From assembly GCA_018260285.1 (NCBI GenBank), contig JAGLBH010000053.1, forward strand, positions 1 to 9,696: a stretch of DNA of 9,696 nucleotides. The letters are read 5' to 3'. Origin of the DNA: Arthrobacter sp. (lineage in GTDB: Bacteria > Actinomycetota > Actinomycetes > Actinomycetales > Micrococcaceae). The first letter of the stretch is position 1, and each line of letters starts with the position of its first letter. The position numbers were made by a program, and so were the translations under genes. Below, in pieces: positions 1-4,853 of the stretch. The notes below the pieces were generated by a model. It was not told the DNA's origin and did no database searches. It saw only the letters and a list, made by a program, of their open reading frames with translations.

Positions 1-156
1 CCCAAGGGCGTCACTGACTTTCGCACCGTGAGCCAGGAAGAGCTTGACGCGGTCGCGGAGGAGCTGAACGAACGGCCAAGGCAGACGCTGTGTTGGGCGA
101 GTCCGGCTGCTAAGCTCAACGAAATTCTCACGGGAGTTGTTGCACCGACCCTTTGA
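1..156 (+). CDS. IS30-family transposase, C-terminal fragment (5' end outside window)
   Basis: Reading frame 1 is open from the window edge to a TGA at 154-156 and encodes 51 residues. The segment around LDAVAEELNERPRQTLCWAS matches the conserved end of the IS30/DDE integrase domain. In this family the pattern is a helix followed by LN-RPR-TL-W-(T/S)PA, and its Glu is usually the last residue of the DDE triad. The triad Glu could be one of the acidic residues at 14-22, but I cannot assign it without the rest of the protein. The family cuts and joins element ends, with short terminal inverted repeats. Only the tail is visible, so whether the element is intact is unknown. The frame shows no internal stop. 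Family assignment is fairly sure; activity cannot be judged. Confidence 0.8.
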   Translation, partial: PKGVTDFRTVSQEELDAVAEELNERPRQTLCWASPAAKLNEILTGVVAPTL

Positions 157-160
157 CACC
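133..160 (+). repeat. Putative right terminal inverted repeat of the IS30-type element
   Basis: The motif TTGCACCGACCCTTTGA at 140-156 overlaps the transposase stop codon. IS30 relatives commonly end with a G(T)TGCA-GACC-TTGA-like terminal repeat that overlaps or closely follows the end of the transposase gene. The left repeat lies outside the window, so neither the exact boundary nor a target duplication can be verified. Confidence 0.45.
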
Positions 161-226
161 ACCGCCGTTGAGACGCCCCTTAAGACCCAATCCTCGAGAG
201 GGGGGAGGGATAAAAGGAGGGGCAGC
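157..226. other. Gene-free strip between the IS end and the DUF3817 gene, with a possible degenerate repeat half
   Basis: The strip 174-192 (CGCCCCTTAAGACCCAATC) loosely resembles the right arm of the 59-bp palindromic repeats found elsewhere in the window (GCCCCGTTCGACCCACAATC). It is also close to the 3' end of a gene, as those repeats are. Several substitutions and small gaps are needed to align them, so this is a weak call. No convincing terminator for the DUF3817 gene is seen; the polypurine stretch at 200-222 has no matching arm. Confidence 0.25.
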
Positions 227-745
227 CTACCTGGAGGCGCCCGGGGGGCCCACGATGAGGGCCGCCGCCGTGAGCACCGCGATGAGGCCCAGGGCCACGA
301 ACACGGCCACCTTCGGGTTCACGAGCACGCGCGCAAGGAGCTTCTCCGGGAGCGAGTCCGCCGTGTCCGGGCGATGGGCCGGTCCCAGCCGCCACACGGG
401 GGCGATCTTGTGGTGCTTCTCGGCGTTGGCGTCGAAAATGAGGGTGCAGAACGGCGGAATGGCGCTGGCCAGGCCGAGCAGGCCCCGCTTGAGGGACCAC
501 TTGTTGTCGATCCAGACCGCAGCGGTCACCACGACGAAGGACACGAAGACGATCCCGTGGAGCATGCCCCCGATGCGCACGCCCATGTCCGTGCTCTTCG
601 TCCCGTACTTGAGGAACATGCCGAAGAGCAGCAGCGCCCACGTCACGGCCTCGGCCCGGGCCACCACGCGGTAGAGCGTCAGCGGGCTGCGCAGCCCGGG
701 AGCCTTGGTGCGCCGGGAATTCGGCAGGGAAGTCACCTGGTCCAT
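227..745 (-). CDS. DUF3817 integral membrane protein
   Basis: This is a 172-residue protein of unknown function. It has hydrophobic segments at about 23-45, 59-79, 86-104 and 145-167. The core reads YRVVARAEAVTWALLLFGM, then a GGMLHGIVFVSF segment with a conserved-looking His (residue 63), then W83-SLKRGLLG and a double Pro at 97-98 followed by a short charged stretch. This is the usual DUF3817 layout: three core helices with HG in the second. An additional C-terminal helix ends in PPGASR. The start at 745 is chosen because AGGAAGG lies about nine bases upstream; the frame continues further upstream, but through the end of the preceding gene. Only 46 bp separate it from femX paralogue 1, so co-transcription is likely. 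No catalytic motif is visible. Family call good, function unknown. Confidence 0.8.
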   Translation of the reverse strand: MDQVTSLPNSRRTKAPGLRSPLTLYRVVARAEAVTWALLLFGMFLKYGTKSTDMGVRIGGMLHGIVFVSFVVVTAAVWIDNKWSLKRGLLGLASAIPPFCTLIFDANAEKHHKIAPVWRLGPAHRPDTADSLPEKLLARVLVNPKVAVFVALGLIAVLTAAALIVGPPGASR

Positions 746-791
746 TCTGAAAAACCTTCCTGAGTGCCCATGCAGAGCACGATAGACGTGA

Positions 792-2000
792 TCAGCCCTC
801 GGTCTTGGCTGTGGGATCGACCGGGGCCACGCCGTCTGCCGGGACGCCGTGCACCGCAGGAGCCGCCGACTTCGAGGAGGAGCGGATCGCCGAGACGGCT
901 TTCTTGGCTGCCTCGAGGCCCTTGGCCTTGGCCGCCCGCGCCGCGCCCGGAGCCTCTGCTCGCACCTTGAGGACTGCGCGGATGCCGCGGTAGGTGACCG
1001 GGCGGAGGGGGATGTCATAGAGCGAGGGAGCGTCCACGATGTTCTTGGAGAATGAGAGCTTGAAGCGCTCCAGGCGCTTGAGCTCCGGCCAGCGCGGCGA
1101 GCTGATGCCCGTGAGGCCGCATGCGATGTTCCCGGCCTCTCTCAGATCCAGGAGCATCTGGTTGATGAGGAACGGCATGGCGCCGATCTTCTGCGCGCGG
1201 CGCGTGGAGCCCGCGAAGTAGTAGACCGCGCGGTTGTGGTACTGGTTGGAGATAAGCCAGCCGACGGGCTCCTTCTCGCCCAGCTCGCCGCCCTCCACGG
1301 GAGCGTAGACCACGTAGAGGTCCACATTCTCAGGGAAGGAGTCCAGGAGGCGAGTGAAGAATCCGCGGCCCAGGAGGTCGAAGCCGTCTCGGCTGGCCGT
1401 CTCCTCGGCGATCGGGTAGCAGACGCTGAGGAAGAAGTCCGTGCGGTCCTCGGTGATGCGGCGAGCCTCGAGGCCCGAGCGGCGCCCGCGGTTGATGAGG
1501 TTGCGTGTCGTGGAGGAGAAGGTCTTCTTGAGATCCTCGGGAGTGTCCTTGAGGGGGACGACGACCTCGCGCTCGAAGTAGCCGCGCTCGATCGACGGCA
1601 CCGCGCCCGGCACAGCCTCCGGGTGCATGAGGACGACCCGCAGGTACATGGGCTTGACCGACTCGTCCTTCGTGATGTGGTCAAGGATGGTCGCCACGAC
1701 GCGGCGCTCGCGCTCCGGTGTGCGGGGAGCCACGAAGACGGGGCCGGTCAGCGAGACGATGGAGTCTCGGACGTTGCGCACGATGTGGTCCAGGGCCAGC
1801 GTGGCGATGATCTCCTCGCCCTCGCGGAAGACGAAGTATCCGTACGGCGTGCGGCCGGGGTCGTCCCCGCCCATCCGAGACCAGATGCCGCTCTGCTCGA
1901 TGGGGATGTAGACATCCTCGGGGAGGCTCTGGAGAACCTTCTCGAAGTCATCGGCTGTGAACGACTCGATGGAGTAGAGCGCCTGCGGTGTCGTCGCCAT
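792..2000 (-). CDS. FemX/FemAB-family peptidoglycan bridge aminoacyltransferase (paralogue 1)
   Basis: This 402-residue cytoplasmic enzyme is probably peripheral at the membrane. Family members transfer an amino acid (Ala, Ser or Gly) from aminoacyl-tRNA to the lysine side chain of lipid II or to a growing cross-bridge. Visible hallmarks are an N-terminal PIEQSGIWSRMG stretch (33-44), SLTGPVFVAPRTPE (83-96), the basic FSSTTRNLINRGRRSG segment (161-176), and the C-terminal fold core with CGLTGISSP (294-302) followed by RFKLSFSK (312-319). That GISS...FK-F pattern is typical of Fem acetyltransferase-like folds. Residues from about 345 onward form an Ala/Lys/Pro-rich tail not shared with paralogue 2. 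The start at 2000 has AGGGGGA about ten bases upstream, and the N-terminus then aligns with paralogue 2. The residue added cannot be read from the sequence. Confidence 0.85.
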   Translation of the reverse strand: MATTPQALYSIESFTADDFEKVLQSLPEDVYIPIEQSGIWSRMGGDDPGRTPYGYFVFREGEEIIATLALDHIVRNVRDSIVSLTGPVFVAPRTPERERRVVATILDHITKDESVKPMYLRVVLMHPEAVPGAVPSIERGYFEREVVVPLKDTPEDLKKTFSSTTRNLINRGRRSGLEARRITEDRTDFFLSVCYPIAEETASRDGFDLLGRGFFTRLLDSFPENVDLYVVYAPVEGGELGEKEPVGWLISNQYHNRAVYYFAGSTRRAQKIGAMPFLINQMLLDLREAGNIACGLTGISSPRWPELKRLERFKLSFSKNIVDAPSLYDIPLRPVTYRGIRAVLKVRAEAPGAARAAKAKGLEAAKKAVSAIRSSSKSAAPAVHGVPADGVAPVDPTAKTEG

Positions 2001-2069
2001 TGGACGGATTCCCCCTGGATATTCGGTTCGCTGTGGATCGCGAAGAGGCAGAGCCGCTCCGGACACGTC

Positions 2070-2104
2070 TTTCACGACTATATGCGATATGTGGACTGTT
2101 GAAA
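2070..2104 (-). promoter_or_regulatory. Candidate sigma-70-type promoter of femX paralogue 1
   Basis: On the minus strand, a -10 box TATAGT (2082-2077, five of six to consensus) follows a weak -35 TTTCAA (2104-2099) with a 16-bp spacer. This puts transcription start near 2070, about 70 nt before the ATG. An ATAT-GCG-ATAT inverted repeat (2080-2090) overlaps the -10 box. The stretch is distinctly AT-rich for this genome. It lies just downstream of a hairpin terminator candidate, so paralogue 1 and the DUF3817 gene can form their own unit. Confidence 0.5.
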
Positions 2105-2112
2105 GGGTGAAT

Positions 2113-2145
2113 GGCCGTCCCTCCTCCTGTGAGGGCGGGACGGCC
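2113..2145 (-). terminator. Hairpin between the two femX genes
   Basis: GGCCGTCCC (2113-2121) and GGGACGGCC (2137-2145) are a perfect 9-bp inverted repeat. An inner CCTC/GAGG pair extends the stem. The hairpin lies eight bases after the stop codon of femX paralogue 2. No T tract follows on the minus strand, so it may be a weak terminator or an RNA-processing and stability hairpin. Confidence 0.55.
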
Positions 2146-2153
2146 GAGTGGAG

Positions 2154-3278
2154 CTATGCCTTGCGGCGGGCGGCCGAGACAGCCTTCGTGATGACCGAGC
2201 GACCCGTGGAGAGAGTCTTCTTCACCGCTGCGGGGCCTTCCGCCCGCGCCGTGAGCAGGGTGCGGAGCGCCTCGTAGCGGACTCGGTTGAGAGGAACGTC
2301 GTAGAGGCGGGGGTAGTCCGCGATCTGCTTGGAGAAGCGCAGCTTGAAGTTCTCCACGCCCTTGAGCTCGGGGTAGCGCTCGGAGGAGATGCCCGTGAGC
2401 CCGACGGCCAGGTTTCCGCTGGCGCCCAGCTCAACGAGAATGCGGTACATGAGGGCGAACATCGCGCTGGTCTCCTGCGCGCGGGCGTTCGATGCCCCGT
2501 GGTAATAGCAGCCGCGGTAGTGGTACTCATTGGTCATCATCCAGGCGACGGGAATCTTGTTGTCGGCATCGGCGTCGTCGTCCGTGGCCGGAGCGAAGGC
2601 CACGAAGAGGCGGGTGTTCTCCGAGGCCTTCTCCAAGGTCTCCCGGTACACCGTGCTGGACAGCGGCGCGAAGTTGTCGCGGGCCGCGGTCTCCTCCATG
2701 AGGGGGAAGCACACATCCTCGAAGTACTGCCCTAGGTTCTCCGTGATCTCGCGGATCTCCACGCCTGCGCGCCCTGCGCGGTTGATGCGGGTGCGAGCGT
2801 TGGAGGAGAAGGACTTCTTCAGCTCCTCGGGGGTCTTGTCGACGTCGACGACGACCTCCCGCTCGTAGATGGCGCGCTCGATCGAGAGCTTCGTCCCCGG
2901 GTAGACCTCAGGGTGCTCCAGGTGGAGGCGAATGTAGAGCGGATCGACAGAGTCGTCCGCGCGGACGAAGGCGATGAGCGCATCGAGAACGCCGCGCTCG
3001 GCCTCAGGGGTGCGCTCGGCGACGAAGACCGGACCGGCCAGAGCCACGAGTGACTCTCGCGTGGGGCGCTTGAAGCGGTAGACCGAGCAGATGGCGACGA
3101 GCTCGCCGGCCTGGCGGAAGGCGAAGAGGCCGTAGCGCGTGCGGGCCGAGCCGTCCTCGTTGATGAGCCCCCACTGGGGAGACTGCTCGAAGGGCACGAA
3201 GAGTTCTTTGGGAAGAGTGTGAACCAGTGCGCCATAGGACTGAGCATCCAAGCGTTCTGCAGTCATGGAAGAAGGCAT
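2154..3278 (-). CDS. FemX/FemAB-family peptidoglycan bridge aminoacyltransferase (paralogue 2)
   Basis: This 374-residue paralogue of the downstream gene has the same block order: PFEQSPQWG (29-37), ALAGPVFVAERTPE (79-92), LKKSFSSNARTRINRAGRAG (153-172), VGLTGISSERYPELKGVENF (292-311) and KLRFSKQIADYP (312-323). Like FemA/FemB or MurM/MurN pairs, two consecutive transferases suggest stepwise extension of a bridge of at least two residues, as in L-Lys-(L-Ala)n walls. Which gene acts first is not evident. The start at 3278 is favoured because GAGGA lies six bases upstream; the later ATG at 3266 has no ribosome site. Starts further upstream would run through the rpf terminator hairpin. No clear promoter fits the roughly 60 bp between that hairpin and the start, so expression may depend on readthrough from rpf. 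Confidence 0.85.
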   Translation of the reverse strand: MPSSMTAERLDAQSYGALVHTLPKELFVPFEQSPQWGLINEDGSARTRYGLFAFRQAGELVAICSVYRFKRPTRESLVALAGPVFVAERTPEAERGVLDALIAFVRADDSVDPLYIRLHLEHPEVYPGTKLSIERAIYEREVVVDVDKTPEELKKSFSSNARTRINRAGRAGVEIREITENLGQYFEDVCFPLMEETAARDNFAPLSSTVYRETLEKASENTRLFVAFAPATDDDADADNKIPVAWMMTNEYHYRGCYYHGASNARAQETSAMFALMYRILVELGASGNLAVGLTGISSERYPELKGVENFKLRFSKQIADYPRLYDVPLNRVRYEALRTLLTARAEGPAAVKKTLSTGRSVITKAVSAARRKA

Positions 3279-3338
3279 CTGAGTTCCTCGAGTTGGGGGT
3301 GGTGTCTGGTGAAGCGAGAGAGCGGTGACGGGCACGCG

Positions 3339-3380
3339 AAAAATCCCGTCCTCCTTTCCACGGGGAATGAGGACGGGATT
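3339..3380 (-). terminator. Rho-independent terminator of rpf
   Basis: AATCCCGTCCTC (3342-3353) and GAGGACGGGATT (3369-3380) form a perfect 12-bp stem. The 15-nt loop itself contains a TTCC/GGAA pair. On the minus strand the stem ends in GGGAT and continues as a run of five T residues (3343-3339). This is the clearest intrinsic terminator in the window. It lies 49 bases after the rpf stop codon and just upstream of femX paralogue 2, so rpf may be largely uncoupled from the femX genes, with readthrough feeding them. Confidence 0.85.
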
Positions 3381-3397
3381 CCTGCTCATCTCAGATC

Positions 3398-3420
3398 AGC
3401 ACAGAGAGGTTCTCCGTGCT
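3398..3420 (-). terminator. Secondary hairpin directly after rpf
   Basis: AGCACAGAGA (3398-3407) and TCTCCGTGCT (3411-3420) pair over ten positions with one mismatch and a 3-nt loop. The hairpin begins nine bases after the rpf stop codon. It has no T tract and lies between the gene and the stronger terminator. It could protect the 3' end of the message or assist termination. Confidence 0.5.
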
Positions 3421-3429
3421 GGTGATGAA

Positions 3430-4224
3430 TTACTGTGCTGCCGGAAGGCGAAGGGTGTGGCCCGTGATGATGAGGTCCGGGTGGATCACGCGATCCTTGT
3501 TGAGCTCGTAGAGAGCCTTCCAACCGCCCTTGACGTTGTACTTCTCAGCCAGATCGGAGAGCGTGTCGCCTGCCTGGATGGTGTACTCCACCGTGTTGTC
3601 AGCGGAGACAGCCGGTGCGGCAGCCTCAGCGACCGGAGCCTGGACAGCGGCTGCCGGTGCGGACGGAGCAGCTGCTGCGGGAGCCTGAGCAGCTGCTGCG
3701 GGTGCCTGAGCAGCGGCCGGGGCCTGGACTGCGGTGGAGGGAGCCGCTGCAACAGGAGCTGCGACGGCGGGTGCCGGAGCGGCTGCGACCTGGGGTGCTG
3801 CAGCCGGGGCCGGGGCGGCGACCGGAGCTGCTGCGGGTGCGGCGACCGGAGCGGCAGCGGCGGCCGGGTTGGCGCCAGCCGTGCCGTAGAGGCCGAGCTT
3901 GGCAGAGCATGCAGGCCATGCGCCCCAGCCCTGGAGGGCGAGGAGACGCTCACCGGCCTGGATCTGCTCAGCCTTGGAGGCGTACTGGGGGGAGCCGGAC
4001 ATGCCGACGCCGTTCCAGGACTGCTGGGTGAACTGGAGGCCGCCGTAGAAGCCGTTCCCCGTGTTGATGCTCCAGTCGCCGCCGGACTCGCACTGAGCGA
4101 GGGCGTCCCAGGTGGAAACGTCCACAGCCTGGGCGGAGGTTCCGGCAAAGCCGAGGGAAACACCGGCGAGGGCGAGGGCCGCTGCGCCGCCACGGATCGT
4201 GCGGTTCATCTTGATGGTCTTCAT
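3430..4224 (-). CDS. rpf: Secreted resuscitation-promoting factor (Rpf) with C-terminal LysM
   Basis: This 264-residue protein is exported. Residues 1-33 form a Sec signal peptide with basic MKTIKMNRTIR, an Ala/Leu core and a likely cut after SAQA. Residues 34-112 are the Rpf transglycosylase-like domain. It contains the WDALAQCESGGDW motif with the expected catalytic Glu46, NTGNGFYGGLQF (54-65), ASKAEQI (82-88), QGWGAWPAC (98-106), and C45 and C106, which can form the family disulfide. About 115-210 is an Ala/Pro/Val/Gln-rich linker, probably wall-spanning. Residues 212-261 are a LysM with YTIQAGDTLSDLAEKYNV, which binds glycan. Rpf proteins cleave peptidoglycan and promote regrowth from dormancy. 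The domain order matches M. luteus Rpf. The start has GGAG seven bases upstream; an internal ATG at 4209 lacks such a site. Confidence 0.93.
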   Translation of the reverse strand: MKTIKMNRTIRGGAAALALAGVSLGFAGTSAQAVDVSTWDALAQCESGGDWSINTGNGFYGGLQFTQQSWNGVGMSGSPQYASKAEQIQAGERLLALQGWGAWPACSAKLGLYGTAGANPAAAAAPVAAPAAAPVAAPAPAAAPQVAAAPAPAVAAPVAAAPSTAVQAPAAAQAPAAAAQAPAAAAPSAPAAAVQAPVAEAAAPAVSADNTVEYTIQAGDTLSDLAEKYNVKGGWKALYELNKDRVIHPDLIITGHTLRLPAAQ

Positions 4225-4435
4225 GTGAATGCTCCAATGGTCACCTACGCTCGGACCGTCCCCGGTCTTCGTCGCGCCGCCACCAACCACTTGTTTGAAA
4301 GAAGAGGTCAGTTCGGAATCTGCCATTTTGGAGGCGTTTGGTGTGGGCAGATCCTGCATTGCTTTACTGTCCGGTCGGGGAAGCTCAAACCGACCGGTCC
4401 CCTCCTGAGGAGAGGGTGCCCATGTGATGGGTGCT
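4225..4435 (-). promoter_or_regulatory. Structured 5' leader of rpf
   Basis: If transcription starts near 4435, the rpf message has about 210 nt of leader. In order on the minus strand it can form CCCAT-CAC-ATGGG, a CTCC-TGA-GGAG hairpin extended by flanking C/G runs (about 4400-4416), a perfect 8-bp stem CCGGTCGG/CCGACCGG (4371-4378 with 4390-4397, 11-nt loop), and GACCG-GGGA-CGGTC near 4254-4267 close to the ribosome site. Such serial stems are unusual for a plain leader. In streptomycetes, rpf genes can carry a c-di-AMP (ydaO-type) riboswitch. I do not see that motif's conserved strings here, so no known class is assigned. Confidence 0.4.
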
Positions 4436-4441
4436 TCTTCA

Positions 4442-4469
4442 ACGTTATCGGACTGTTACCAAATGTCAA
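4442..4469 (-). promoter_or_regulatory. Candidate rpf promoter with an MtrA-like direct repeat
   Basis: On the minus strand a perfect -35 TTGACA (4469-4464) is followed after 16 bp by TAACGT (4447-4442), which fits the actinobacterial TAnnnT -10 pattern. The direct repeat GTAAC-N6-ATAAC occupies 4459-4444, running from the spacer into the -10 box. MtrA, the wall-homeostasis response regulator of actinobacteria, recognises direct repeats of GTAAC-like 5-mers with 6-bp spacing, and rpf and other wall hydrolase genes are known targets. The site position over the core promoter would favour repression. Assignment is by motif resemblance only. Confidence 0.5.
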
Positions 4470-4549
4470 AGGCCCGCACTGCCATTCCTCCCTCAGAGAA
4501 GGGCTGAGAGGGGTGGGCGGCGCTCCGGCCGGCAGGGTTTCCCCAGGGG

Positions 4550-4666
4550 TTGTCCACATGGCTTATCCACAGTGTGGATTACTTACATCGGTGTCATTCG
4601 GCAGTACTCGCCCGGAATCTCGCGGAAGTGCAAAAGTTGTCCACTTGTGAACAGCCCTGTGGATAA
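4550..4666. promoter_or_regulatory. Cluster of five DnaA-box-like 9-mers
   Basis: The boxes are TTGTCCACA at 4550-4558 (+), TTATCCACA at 4563-4571 (+), TAATCCACA at 4573-4581 (-), TTGTCCACT at 4637-4645 (+) and TTATCCACA at 4658-4666 (-). The first is the preferred high-GC actinobacterial box, and the second and fifth match the classical TTATNCACA consensus. The others are one base off. Boxes 2 and 3 form an inverted pair, ATCCACA-G-TGTGGAT. A sixth degenerate site CTGTTCACA lies at 4654-4646. No dnaA, dnaN, rpmH or gidB flanks the cluster. It could be an origin-like site, a DnaA-titration site, or DnaA control of rpf and the antiporter. Confidence 0.6.
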
Positions 4667-4754
4667 CGTGGGGGACACGGAATCTCGGACTCGTCGAGGA
4701 TCACATGTGAGCCTGCCCATGAATTTGCCGGGAAGAACGCTCAGGGTCCCCGTG

Positions 4755-4783
4755 TTGGACGCAAGAGCGCCCCGGGAGATGAT
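4755..4783 (+). promoter_or_regulatory. Weak candidate promoter for the antiporter
   Basis: TTGGAC (4755-4760) and GATGAT (4778-4783) are spaced by 17 bp, matching consensus at four of six -10 positions. The predicted start near 4790 gives a leader of about 60 nt. Nothing better is seen between the DnaA-like boxes and the gene. The rest of 4667-4853 holds only a TCACATGTGA palindrome at 4701-4710 and no supported gene. Confidence 0.3.
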
Positions 4784-4853
4784 TCTGTGATGGGTTTGTG
4801 ACCTCAGGGCCCTTCTCTCCTCCCCGCCTGCTGCCAGAAAGCCTCTTCCCCTT

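Noticed and set aside
1236..2102. 288-codon open frame on the plus strand opposite femX paralogue 1, and a similar one opposite paralogue 2 at 2148-2735
   Set aside because: Both mirror the codon bias of the real minus-strand genes, lack ribosome sites and show no recognisable domain.
4225..4500. c-di-AMP (ydaO-type) riboswitch upstream of rpf
   Set aside because: The conserved strings of that RNA, such as the CCGACAGCTAAC-like segment, are not found in the leader; only generic hairpins are visible.
4308..4559. Possible small gene of 83 codons on the minus strand upstream of rpf
   Set aside because: It overlaps the rpf promoter and leader, has no ribosome site and no protein-like composition.
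3325..4650. Long open frame on the plus strand opposite rpf, rich in Cys, Gly, Ser and Arg
   Set aside because: It is the complement of the Ala/Pro-rich linker of Rpf; its composition is that of a low-complexity shadow, it has no family motif, and it lies antisense to a clearly real gene.
4701..4801. CRP/GlxR-like sites: TCACATGTGA palindrome at 4701-4710 and two TGTGA words at 4786-4801
   Set aside because: The palindrome has the arms in the wrong order and spacing for TGTGA-N6-TCACA, and the two TGTGA words are direct, not inverted, repeats.
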